This document shows, piece after piece, positions 7,623 to 14,393 of a DNA stretch of 14,833 nt (position 1 is its first letter; each line of letters begins with the position of its first letter). The translations under genes were made by a program, and so were the position numbers. The DNA is from JBBDWJ01 sp040902925 (GTDB taxonomy: Bacteria; Acidobacteriota; Terriglobia; Bryobacterales; UBA6623): the NCBI GenBank assembly GCA_040902925.1, contig JBBDWJ010000285.1, positions 1 to 14,833 on the forward strand, given 5' to 3'. The notes under the pieces are model-generated. The model had not been told where the DNA came from and did no database searches. It saw only the letters and a list, made by a program, of their open reading frames with translations.

Positions 7623-7716
7623 GAATCCTTGACACCACAACCCGGTGGAAGCTGCAAAACCTAACGGAGTCCGCTGGCGTTCCGGCGGCCGACCCGCACC
7701 CCACCACAAAACACAA

Positions 7717-7732
7717 GAACGTTCACAATTGT
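7717..7732. promoter_or_regulatory. Two abutting 8-bp palindromes upstream of DUF5916 gene
   Basis: GAACGTTC (7717-7724) and ACAATTGT (7725-7732) are each perfect palindromes and touch directly. They lie 95-110 bp upstream of the DUF5916 start in an AT-richer patch of an otherwise GC-rich spacer. A regulator site at the promoter is plausible; the binding protein is unknown. Confidence 0.35.
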
Positions 7733-7855
7733 ATCGGATCGGAGGAGGCCGGCCGAAGCCTCGACCGAGCCAGGACCATGGACCGCTACCTGTCGTACAA
7801 GGCGTCACTTCCGGCAACAGGTAACCCCTGAAATGCGAAACTGGAGTGCAACCGT

Positions 7856-7896
7856 GCCGCTACAGTTTGGCTGCTGCTAAGGACCGGTGTAGCGGC
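7856..7896. repeat. 9-bp inverted repeat downstream of the cupin gene
   Basis: GCCGCTACA (7856-7864) and TGTAGCGGC (7888-7896) pair perfectly across a 23-base loop, about 70 bases past the cupin stop. No T tract follows on the minus strand, so it is at best an unusual terminator or a degraded mobile repeat. Confidence 0.3.
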
Positions 7897-7968
7897 CCCT
7901 TGGGCTGACGTAAACACGGCTAGGCGCCGCTTCGGAACGGCATGGCCAGGGCGGGTTCGCGCCGCCCG

Positions 7969-8922
7969 TCACGGCTCAGCGTCATAGAGATGGTTCGCGC
8001 TCGGGAACGTGCTGCTGGTGAGGCGGCAGTTCAAACCAGCCGTCCCCGAAAATTGCGGCATGTGAAAAGTCTTTGGCGGAGCATACACGATATCTCCCTG
8101 TTGGGCTGAAACAGGGTTCTTGACGTCGCCCTCGAAAATCCAGCGCAGCTCGCCGAGCATTACCACCCAGAACTCGGCGAAGTCGGCGTGGAAATGACCG
8201 CGGTCCCCCGGCTTCAGCGCCGGTTCGGCGCCCGCAACGCCGCAGATGAAGTTGCCCCGCGCGCGATTTTTGCGCATCGCCGGACGGCTCCAGTTCCGCT
8301 TGCCTTCATTCTCTTTCGCCAGATCGTAGATGTTGACGTGATAGGGCCAGGGTTCACCATCCGGGTCCGGCACATCGAGCGGATTCAACCCGGTGCTCAG
8401 CCGCACGGGAATATACTCGACCGAGCCGTCGCCGGCGCCCGAAGGTTGCTCCTCGAAAACCGGCGTCGCCTCATAAAGCGTCACCTCGAAACGAATCGAC
8501 GGCTCATCACCCACCACTTCGAGCGAGTGAATCAAGCGTTCGGGGACAAAAACATACGAGCCTTTGCGCGCCTCGATGACCTCAAAGCCGCCGGCGGGTT
8601 TTTCAATCTCGAAACGAATGCGCCCCTCGATGACCGCCCACCAGGCGGGCGAGTCGGGGTATAGTCTGCGGGCATGCTTCGAGCCCGGCGGCTCCTGAAT
8701 CATGTACGCCTTACTATTGCCGTCGTCGATGACGAGCTCGCGCCATCGCGATTCGCCATTGTGTTTGGCCTTGAGGTCCGCCAGCCGTGTCACCGGCTTC
8801 ATCGGCGGCTCGTAAGCGGTGCGCACCACGGGCTTGGGAAAATAGAAAACTTTCGGCCGTTGCGATTGCGCGGCGGCGCTGAGCGGCAGAAGCGTTACGG
8901 CGAGGGCGACACGGGCCAACAT
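7969..8922 (-). CDS. Secreted bicupin protein
   Basis: The 317-residue product begins with a signal peptide (MLARVALAVTLLPLSAAAQS) and carries two cupin beta-barrels. The C-terminal cupin (about 225-305) keeps the metal-binding set: GHFHADFAEFWVVMLG gives His243, His245 and Glu250, and GDIVYAPPKTFHMPQF gives His287. The N-terminal cupin (about 75-150) has the fold signature (WWAVIEGRIRFEIE, GSYVFVPERLIHSLE) but lacks the HxH motif, keeping only His132, so it is probably structural. The substrate is unknown; dioxygenase, isomerase and ligand-binding roles are all possible for cupins. The open frame runs up to 9231, but the ATG at 8922 has GGGAGG 7 bases upstream and gives the signal peptide, so I chose it. 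It stands alone, with spacers of more than 300 bp on both sides. Confidence 0.85.
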   Translation of the reverse strand: MLARVALAVTLLPLSAAAQSQRPKVFYFPKPVVRTAYEPPMKPVTRLADLKAKHNGESRWRELVIDDGNSKAYMIQEPPGSKHARRLYPDSPAWWAVIEGRIRFEIEKPAGGFEVIEARKGSYVFVPERLIHSLEVVGDEPSIRFEVTLYEATPVFEEQPSGAGDGSVEYIPVRLSTGLNPLDVPDPDGEPWPYHVNIYDLAKENEGKRNWSRPAMRKNRARGNFICGVAGAEPALKPGDRGHFHADFAEFWVVMLGELRWIFEGDVKNPVSAQQGDIVYAPPKTFHMPQFSGTAGLNCRLTSSTFPSANHLYDAEP

Positions 8923-9234
8923 GCAAACACCTCCCGATGGCGGTGTGGACAGCATCGCGCAAAGCCTGGCGTGGTGTCCAGCGGCAGCCCCTTTAGCGGT
9001 CAACCCGGAAGTATCCGGTTTTTTCCGCTTCCCATGTCGATCCCCAGGGCCTCCACGCGACTCACTTACAGGAACGCCCATCGGTGAGAGGACCCGCGAG
9101 AGGACATACATGAGCGCAATCTGGGCGAAAGAATCGCGTCGAGAAAAGTTGGGTGAAAGGGGGTTGCGATGAGCTGCCTTAACCGGAGGACAGGGGCTAC
9201 GGGGAATGTTCGCCGCGGGAAAACCGACCAACGT
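8923..9234. other. Intergenic region between EAL and cupin genes
   Basis: Apart from the cupin Shine-Dalgarno, I see no gene, clear promoter or intrinsic terminator in these 312 bases. The cupin frame stays open upstream through most of the stretch, but the extra translated sequence has no domain and would place the signal peptide internally. Confidence 0.5.
8927..8946 (-). promoter_or_regulatory. Shine-Dalgarno of the cupin gene within a small hairpin
   Basis: On the minus strand GGGAGG (complement of 8930-8935) sits 7 bases before the ATG and decides the start. Its end overlaps the GGTGT arm of a 5-bp inverted repeat with ACACC (loop about 10 bases), which could partly hide the site. The short stem makes a regulatory effect uncertain. 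Confidence 0.4.
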
Positions 9235-11358
9235 CTATGCCGGCTGCGTGGCTTTCAGGTGCGCGATCAGAAATGCCTTTGCGTTTTCCGGATCGAGCGG
9301 CTTCGCGAACAAATACCCCTGCCCGTAGGGGCACTGCAGTTCCTCGAGGTATTTCTTCTGTTCCTCGCGCTCGATGCCCTCGGCCACGACGTCGATGTTG
9401 AGGCTCTTCGCCAGCGCCACCACGGCCCGGACGATCTCCAGGCTTTCGGTGCTATCTCCGGTCTGGTCGACGCGGTTGATGAAGGAGCGGTCGATTTTGA
9501 CGGCGTCGATCGGAAATCGCCGCAGGTAGCTTAGCGAGGAATAGCCGACACCGAAATCGTCAACGTGTATCTGTATCCCGCGTTGCTTCAGGGCCTGCAT
9601 GACTGAGGTGAGTGAGTCGGGATCTTCCAGATAGGCGCTTTCGGTGATTTCGATCGCTAGGTTGTGGGGGTTGAAGCCCGTTTCGAGCAGGATGCGGTCG
9701 GTCACTTCGACCAGGTCGGCGTGCCGGAACTGGTGCGCCGAAAAATTCACGCTCAGTCGCAGTGGCGTATCCGGCGCATACTGCTTTTGCCAGCCGCGGA
9801 ACTCGCGGCAGGCTTCGTGCAGCACGAGACGATCGACGGTGATAATGATGCCGGTCTCCTCGGCTACGGGCAAAAAATCCGCCGGAAAAACCACGCCGCA
9901 GTCGGGACGATACCAGCGCACCAGCGCCTCGAAGCCGGCGATCGCGCCTGTCCGCAGGTTCATGATCGGCTGATACGCCACGCGGAACTCGTAGCGTTCG
10001 ACGGCGCGGCGCAGGTCGTTTTCGAGTTCCAGCCGCAGGATTGCGCCGTCGTGCATCTCTTGCTGAAAAACTTTGTAGCAGTTCCGCCCTTGCGCCTTGG
10101 CGCTATACATCGCCGTTTCGGCGTCGCGCAACACATCCTCGGAACGGTCGTAGCGCTGCGATCCCATCACGATGCCGATGCTGGCGGTCGCAAACACCGG
10201 TTTGCCTTCGAGCTCGATCGGTTCCGCTAACTGCTCGAGGATGCGCTCGGCCACGTTCTTGGAAACGTTGGTGTCGCCCAGATCTTCCAGCAGAATGGCA
10301 AACTCGTCGGCGCCCAGACGCGCGACCGTATCGGTGGCGCGCACGCAGGTAGTGAGCTTTCGAGCGATCGCGACCAGCAGCTCGTCGCCGGCCAGATGGC
10401 CCAGGCTGTCGTTCACGACTTTGAAACGGTCGATATCGAGAAACAACAGCGAGAAGTGATAGCGGTCATAACGCTTCAGGCGTTTGACGGCGCGGCCGAG
10501 CCGGTCGAGCAGCAGCGGGCGGTTGGGAAGCCCGGTGAGCGCGTCGTGAAAGGCGTCGTCACGCAGCCGCTCGATCGTCAGACGGTGCGACGTGATATCC
10601 GTCTGCGAACCCGCGACGCGCAGCGGCTTGCCCGAAACGTCGCGCACCGCCAGGCCGCGGCTCACCACCCAGCGATACGAGCCGTCGCTGTGGCGCACGC
10701 GATGTTCCATCTCGAAGCGCGGCGATTGGCCCGACAGATGATCGTCGAGATCCTGCTTCAGCCGCGGCAGATCATCGCGATGGACGCGGTCAAACCATTC
10801 CTTCGGGCTGCTGCCGACCGCTTGCTCGGCGAGACCGAGCATCGCCTTCCAGCGGCTGGAAAAAAACATTTGATCGGTGGCTAGATTCCAGTCCCACAAG
10901 CCGTCGTTGGCCGCCTCGAGCGCCAAAGAAAACCGGCCGCCGTCGGCCATCAACCCGCTTTCGCTGTGGTGGCGTTCGATGGCGTAACGAATCGCTCGCA
11001 CCACGATGGCGCGGTCGACCTGCCCCTTGACGAGGTAATCCTGAGCGCCCTTTTGCACCGCGGAAATGCCCGCCGACTCATCCGCCAGGCCGGTCCAGAC
11101 AATCAACGGCACATTGGGAAAACCCGAACGCAGCCGCCGCACGCCCTCCATCCCTGTGGCGTCAGGCAACCCCATATCGAGAAGCATGACGTCCGGCTCG
11201 TTCTGCTCTAAGAAACCCATCGCCTCTTCGAGGCTTGTGGCATGTTCCAACACGAATTGCGGCGAGTCGCTTTCCGCCAGCATTTCATGGAAGAGCCGCG
11301 CGTCGGCCAGGCTGTCCTCGACCAACAGGATAGAGATTGGCTCGCTCCAGTCACGCAT
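9235..11358 (-). CDS. REC-PAS-GGDEF-EAL cyclic-di-GMP response regulator
   Basis: This 707-residue cytoplasmic regulator has four domains. REC (7-128) has acidic Glu14/Asp15, phospho-acceptor Asp61, Thr89 and Lys111, a complete receiver. A PAS/PAC sensor (about 142-258) follows. GGDEF (about 265-430) has FLDIDRFK with metal ligand Asp308 and the signature GADEF (349-353), with an inhibitory RxxD site (RATD, 340-343) exactly five residues before it. EAL (about 440-700) keeps every expected catalytic residue: EAL at 478-480, Asn538, Glu570, Asp600/Asp601, Lys621, Glu660 and Gln680. Phosphodiesterase activity is therefore well supported; cyclase activity is uncertain because of Gly-to-Ala in GGDEF, and this domain may instead bind GTP or c-di-GMP as a control module. 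The ATG at 11358 has only a weak, distant Shine-Dalgarno, but the REC domain starts right after it. The partner kinase is not in the window. Confidence 0.95.
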   Translation of the reverse strand: MRDWSEPISILLVEDSLADARLFHEMLAESDSPQFVLEHATSLEEAMGFLEQNEPDVMLLDMGLPDATGMEGVRRLRSGFPNVPLIVWTGLADESAGISAVQKGAQDYLVKGQVDRAIVVRAIRYAIERHHSESGLMADGGRFSLALEAANDGLWDWNLATDQMFFSSRWKAMLGLAEQAVGSSPKEWFDRVHRDDLPRLKQDLDDHLSGQSPRFEMEHRVRHSDGSYRWVVSRGLAVRDVSGKPLRVAGSQTDITSHRLTIERLRDDAFHDALTGLPNRPLLLDRLGRAVKRLKRYDRYHFSLLFLDIDRFKVVNDSLGHLAGDELLVAIARKLTTCVRATDTVARLGADEFAILLEDLGDTNVSKNVAERILEQLAEPIELEGKPVFATASIGIVMGSQRYDRSEDVLRDAETAMYSAKAQGRNCYKVFQQEMHDGAILRLELENDLRRAVERYEFRVAYQPIMNLRTGAIAGFEALVRWYRPDCGVVFPADFLPVAEETGIIITVDRLVLHEACREFRGWQKQYAPDTPLRLSVNFSAHQFRHADLVEVTDRILLETGFNPHNLAIEITESAYLEDPDSLTSVMQALKQRGIQIHVDDFGVGYSSLSYLRRFPIDAVKIDRSFINRVDQTGDSTESLEIVRAVVALAKSLNIDVVAEGIEREEQKKYLEELQCPYGQGYLFAKPLDPENAKAFLIAHLKATQPA

Positions 11359-11809
11359 GCTGGTGAATCACTTTCGGCGGCGCTCCCGGCGCAAACATGG
11401 CGGCTCCGGACCGCCGTGTATAGCGCCGGGGTGTCCCGCGTCTCGAACGTTGCAGTGGGGATCGAAAGGGCAAAAGCGTCCTTACCGTCAAGTTTATGTA
11501 TGTCTGTTAAGCATCAGCAATAGGTTGGTTGCACGGATCTGCCGGGAAGAAGGTCTTGGCGGCATCTAAACGGAAAACACGGTGTTATCGAGGAGTATTC
11601 TCCTTACTGGCATGCGTTACCCGGCCCCGGATCATAGGGTTTCCACCCGGGGCCACTCTAGGCGATTTTCACTACCACGAAAAGGCTCCGCATGTATAGA
11701 TCCGCAGACCAACAAGTTAGAGACTCAGAATAGAGACTACTGTGCGGCGGTACACGCTACCAGAGCTCTGCCTTGCAGCCATTGAGGCAGCCGTAAAAGG
11801 GCAACATCA
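11359..11809. other. Divergent intergenic region between two REC genes
   Basis: These 451 bases must hold the promoters of both the EAL regulator (leftward) and the REC-PAS-PAS gene (rightward). A TTGACG on the minus strand near 11487-11492 could be a -35 for the EAL gene, but its -10 is poor. TATAGA near 11696 could be a -10 for the rightward gene, also weak. A GC-only hairpin lies at 11623-11654. The 67-codon plus frame at 11582-11785 has no recognisable domain and atypical composition, and I do not call it a gene. Confidence 0.5.
11623..11654. repeat. GC-only stem-loop in the divergent promoter region
   Basis: GGCCCCGG (11623-11630) and CCGGGGCC (11647-11654) are perfect 8-bp complements with a 16-base loop. 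If transcription of the rightward gene begins upstream, this would be a stable leader hairpin about 155 bases before its ATG; otherwise it may be an operator or separate the divergent promoters. There is no T tract after it. Confidence 0.45.
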
Positions 11810-12931
11810 ATGCAACCACTAAGAATGCTTCTCATCGAAGACAGCGCCGTGGAGGCGAGGCTCATCCGTGAGTTGCTTACGGAAGCGCCCCAAAACCATG
11901 TCGAACTGGATCACGCGGCCACGCTGGCGGACGGCATCGAAGCTCTGGAAGCAGGCGGCATCGACCTGGTACTGCTCGATCTCTCCTTGCCCGACAGTCA
12001 CGGGCTCGAAACGTTGCGCGGGGTTCGCGAAGCGGTCTCGCACATCCCGGTCATCGTGCTGACCGGCTCCGACGAGGAAGAGCTGGCGCTGAGGGCAGTG
12101 GAAAAAGGCGCCCAGGATTACCTGGTCAAGGGCCAGGTCGACGGCAAAGCGATTCTGCGTTCGACGCGCTACGCGATCGCCCGCGCGCGGACGCTGGAAG
12201 CCCTTCGCGAGAGCCAGCGCTTCATCAATCAAGTTGCGGACCTGTTATATATCGTCGATCCGGAATCTTACGTAATCGATCACCTCAGCCCGCAGATGGA
12301 GAGCTTGCTGGGGTCGGCCGCGGCTGGTCACGGAAGCCGTTTCAGCGATCTGGTGCATCCCGACGACAGCGCCGAGTTCCGCCGCCGGATGAAGAAAGCC
12401 TCCGCGTTGGCGGAAGGCGAGGTCGTCGAGAGCGAATTCCGGCTGCGTTCGTTGGATGGCTGGTTCTGGGTCCACGCGCGCGAGACGATGTTCATGCGCG
12501 GCGCGGCAGGCTCGCCGGATCTGATGCTCGGCACGGCTCAGGTGCTGACCCAGCGCCCCGGCTCCGACGTGCTCAGCTCGGAAATCAACCTTTTCAAGAG
12601 CGTGTTTAACGCGCTGCCGCAACCGATTTTCGTCAAGGACGCTAACGGCCGGTTTCTACTGAGCAACGCCGCGCACCGCCGCCTGCTCGGGGTCCCCGAG
12701 GATGTACAGGTGGTCGGCAAAACGGATTTCGAGATCTTGCCGTCCCAGGAAGCCGAGCAGAATCTCGCCGACGAGCAGGCGCTGCTCGAGAATGCCTCAA
12801 AGCGCAAGACCGGCGGCAGAGCAAAGGCCGGCGGGCAGAAGTCCCGCGGCGGCCAATTCGAGAAAACACCGCTGCACGACGAGACGGGCGCTGTTATCGG
12901 CCTGCTGGCCGTTGGTGCGCAAAAAGGCTAA
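11810..12931 (+). CDS. REC-PAS-PAS protein without an output domain
   Basis: The 373-residue product has an N-terminal receiver domain (5-125) with Glu10/Asp11, phospho-acceptor Asp57, Thr85 and Lys107, then a PAS fold with PAC motif (about 137-247; LHPDD-like LVHPDDSAEF and the RSLDGWFWVHARE strand), then a second PAS (about 260-370; NALPQPIFVKDANGRFLLSNAAHRRLLG). It stops there: no kinase, cyclase, phosphatase or DNA-binding domain follows. In the second PAS the usual beta-strand region is replaced by a Lys/Arg/Gly-rich stretch (331-348). The REC is closely related to that of the divergent EAL gene (both contain KGAQDYLVKGQVD). AAAGGG lies 8 bases before the ATG. The next gene starts 51 bases after the stop on the same strand, so they are probably cotranscribed. 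It probably acts by protein-protein contact as a phospho-responsive adaptor; loss of a C-terminal domain is the alternative. Confidence 0.9.
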   Translation: MQPLRMLLIEDSAVEARLIRELLTEAPQNHVELDHAATLADGIEALEAGGIDLVLLDLSLPDSHGLETLRGVREAVSHIPVIVLTGSDEEELALRAVEKGAQDYLVKGQVDGKAILRSTRYAIARARTLEALRESQRFINQVADLLYIVDPESYVIDHLSPQMESLLGSAAAGHGSRFSDLVHPDDSAEFRRRMKKASALAEGEVVESEFRLRSLDGWFWVHARETMFMRGAAGSPDLMLGTAQVLTQRPGSDVLSSEINLFKSVFNALPQPIFVKDANGRFLLSNAAHRRLLGVPEDVQVVGKTDFEILPSQEAEQNLADEQALLENASKRKTGGRAKAGGQKSRGGQFEKTPLHDETGAVIGLLAVGAQKG

Positions 12932-12965
12932 ACCAACGCGCGGTAGCCGGCAACGATCACGATTG

Positions 12966-12970
12966 GGAGG
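12966..12970 (+). promoter_or_regulatory. Shine-Dalgarno of the OmpR-type regulator
   Basis: GGAGG lies 12 bases before the GTG start and 21 before the ATG at 12992. The distance is longer than ideal for the GTG and too long for the ATG, so GTG is preferred. Confidence 0.5.
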
Positions 12971-12982
12971 GTAACGATCTCA

Positions 12983-13771
12983 GTGGCAGGCATGGCGAGC
13001 ATTCACCGGCTCCAGCAAAGACTGCAAGAGCAGCAGCCTTCCCACCCCAGCCGCGCCTTGGGCCCGAACACGGCGCGAAAAATTCTGATCGTTCAGGATG
13101 ACGAGCCGATGCTGCGAGGCCTGGCGTTAAGCCTGGCCGCCGAAGGCTACAGGCCGCTGCAATCGGCCCTCGGCGAAGAGGCCATAGTGCTCGCCGAGTC
13201 GGAAGCCGTGGACCTGCTGATCCTCGAAGTCACACTACCCGACATCAGCGGCCTTGATGTGTGCCGCCGGCTTCGCGAGCGCGGCAACGAGGTGCCGATC
13301 ATCATGCTCAGTGCCAAATCCGACGAGACCGACGTCGTGGTGGCACTCGAAGTCGGCGCCAACGACTACGTGACCAAGCCCTTTCGGATGCGCGAATTCA
13401 TCGCTCGCGTGCGCGTCCAACTGCGGCAGAGGGCTAAATCCCAAGGCGATCCGCTGCGCCGCTGCAGCTTCGGCAATGTGATGGTCGATTTCGAGGCCCA
13501 CCGCGCTACCCGCAACGGCCAGGAGCTCGAGCTCACCCCCAAGGAATACGAGATCCTGCGCCTGCTTATCCGCTGCCGCGGCGAAGTCGTAACGCGCCAG
13601 AGAATGCTAACCGCGATCTGGGGATACAATTCAGCGCCCGCCACCAGAACCGTCGATAATCACGTCGCCCGGCTGCGCCAAAAGCTCGAAGACGACCCGG
13701 CGCGGCCGATCTTTGTACTCTCCATCTACGGCGAGGGCTACAAATTCGCCGGGCGACCAAAAACAGCATAG
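12983..13771 (+). CDS. OmpR-family regulator with Asp-to-Glu phospho site
   Basis: This 262-residue transcription regulator has a receiver domain (about 32-148) and a C-terminal winged helix (about 160-256; LTPKEYEILRLLI, VVTRQRMLTAIWG, RTVDNHVARLRQKL, SIYGEGYKF). In the receiver the expected phospho-acceptor Asp is Glu82 (LLILEVTLPDISG, codon GAA at 13226-13228), and the first acidic-pocket residue is Gln38 (IVQDDEP), while Asp39/Asp40, Ser110 and Lys132 remain. It therefore probably cannot be phosphorylated normally and may be held active, since Glu can mimic phospho-Asp. About 30 extra Gln/Pro-rich residues precede the receiver. The GTG at 12983 follows GGAGG by 12 bases; an ATG at 12992 is the alternative start, three residues later. 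It lies 51 bases behind the REC-PAS-PAS gene, suggesting one operon. DNA targets are unknown. Confidence 0.93.
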   Translation: MAGMASIHRLQQRLQEQQPSHPSRALGPNTARKILIVQDDEPMLRGLALSLAAEGYRPLQSALGEEAIVLAESEAVDLLILEVTLPDISGLDVCRRLRERGNEVPIIMLSAKSDETDVVVALEVGANDYVTKPFRMREFIARVRVQLRQRAKSQGDPLRRCSFGNVMVDFEAHRATRNGQELELTPKEYEILRLLIRCRGEVVTRQRMLTAIWGYNSAPATRTVDNHVARLRQKLEDDPARPIFVLSIYGEGYKFAGRPKTA

Positions 13772-13810
13772 GGCACAAAAGCCGCCAACCCACGATCACC
13801 ACCTTTTGTC

Positions 13811-13841
13811 TTTTGCCTTTTGCACTTTGCCTTTTGCCTTG
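13811..13841. repeat. 31-bp T/C-rich dispersed repeat, copy 2
   Basis: This stretch is identical to 87-117 and is preceded here by one more related 7-mer (TTTTGTC). It starts 40 bases after the stop of the OmpR-type gene. Both copies are in the same window orientation, although the genes just upstream of them are on opposite strands, so the element is not tied to the direction of transcription. Confidence 0.8.
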
Positions 13842-14015
13842 CCTCGTTTCTTCATTTCCCCGTCCTTCTGCTTCCCGCCCTTTGCCTTAGCCCTGCCGCC
13901 CCCACCCGCGCCTTCACCCGCCAACCAGCCTCACAAACGCCCGCTCGTACCCATTTCCACGAATAAAATCGCGCTCAATCCGGTCACCCGCCATCCAAAA
14001 CGGGAAGATTCTAGC

Positions 14016-14044
14016 TTTTTTTTGTCGACTGTGAGATTTTTTTT
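14016..14044. promoter_or_regulatory. Two helically phased T8 tracts
   Basis: T8 at 14016-14023 and T8 at 14037-14044 are spaced 21 bp start to start, two helical turns, around GTCGACTGTGAGA. Phased A/T tracts are known to bend DNA. It could be a bent-DNA or nucleoid-protein site; it lacks the stem needed for an intrinsic terminator. Confidence 0.35.
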
Positions 14045-14241
14045 CGCTCGCAGGAACACTGGATTAAGGTCCGCAAGCAATGCCGGCGACACAATTCGAG
14101 ACAATCGCCCTGCGAGCGCCTCCGCGCCATCGCACACAAGTCACTCATAAAAAACCACTTACCGGAACGCACGGCAACGCGCTCGAATGTACGGCCCGGC
14201 GAGACGTACGACTCCACGCACCGAGGCCCACTTCGAAACTA

Positions 14242-14260
14242 GGGTATTGCCTCTATACCC
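14242..14260. repeat. Short inverted repeat upstream of the last gene
   Basis: GGGTAT (14242-14247) and ATACCC (14255-14260) flank 7 bases, followed three bases later by the 8-bp palindrome CAGTACTG. It is about 135 bases upstream of the start of the small membrane protein and could be an operator; 6-bp arms may also occur by chance. Confidence 0.25.
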
Positions 14261-14381
14261 AACAGTACTGCGGCTCCATTGTGGCGAGGGCGATTCCATC
14301 GCATAATCCTCGTAGGCCGCGAAACCACCACGCTCCGAGTCCGAGCTGGTGATGCGGGGTTCAACCACCCGCTAAGGGGCC

Positions 14382-14386
14382 GGAGG
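14382..14386 (+). promoter_or_regulatory. Shine-Dalgarno of the small membrane protein gene
   Basis: GGAGG lies 7 bases before the GTG at 14394. It decides this start over any upstream codon and over the in-frame ATG at 14409, which would cut into the membrane segment. Confidence 0.65.
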
Positions 14387-14393
14387 AAAGACC

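Larger units (their letters stand above)
7623..7968. other. Intergenic region between DUF5916 and cupin genes
   Basis: These 346 bases hold a pair of abutting palindromes (7717-7732) in a short AT-richer patch, probably near the DUF5916 promoter, and a 9-bp inverted repeat (7856-7896) beyond the cupin stop. The DUF5916 frame stays open to 7817, but the extra residues are Arg/Pro/Gly-rich, lack any domain and would bury the signal peptide. I see no separate gene. Confidence 0.55.
13772..14393. other. Long gene-free region with repeats
   Basis: These 622 bases contain no convincing gene. They hold a strongly T/C-rich stretch (13801-13920, 97 of 120 bases pyrimidine on the plus strand) including the second 31-bp repeat, two T8 tracts 21 bp apart (14016-14044), a short dyad (14242-14260) next to the palindrome CAGTACTG (14263-14270), and the Shine-Dalgarno of the last gene. 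Open frames here are low-complexity and lack start signals. No tRNA or known small RNA was recognised, and no clear terminator follows the OmpR-type gene. Confidence 0.55.

Noticed and set aside
7623..7817. N-terminal extension of the DUF5916 protein to an upstream start
   Set aside because: The extra 65 residues have no domain and would make the clear signal peptide internal.
8923..9231. N-terminal extension of the cupin protein
   Set aside because: The ATG at 8922 has a well-spaced GGGAGG and begins a signal peptide; the upstream 103 residues look non-coding.
11582..11785. 67-codon plus frame in the divergent intergenic region
   Set aside because: No Shine-Dalgarno of note, no domain, and it overlaps a GC-only hairpin; probably chance.
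12702..12974. Plus-strand frame continuing past the REC-PAS-PAS stop as evidence of a frameshift
   Set aside because: Its translation is Arg/Ser-rich and shows no kinase, cyclase or PAS continuation, so there is no sign that a frameshift removed an output domain.
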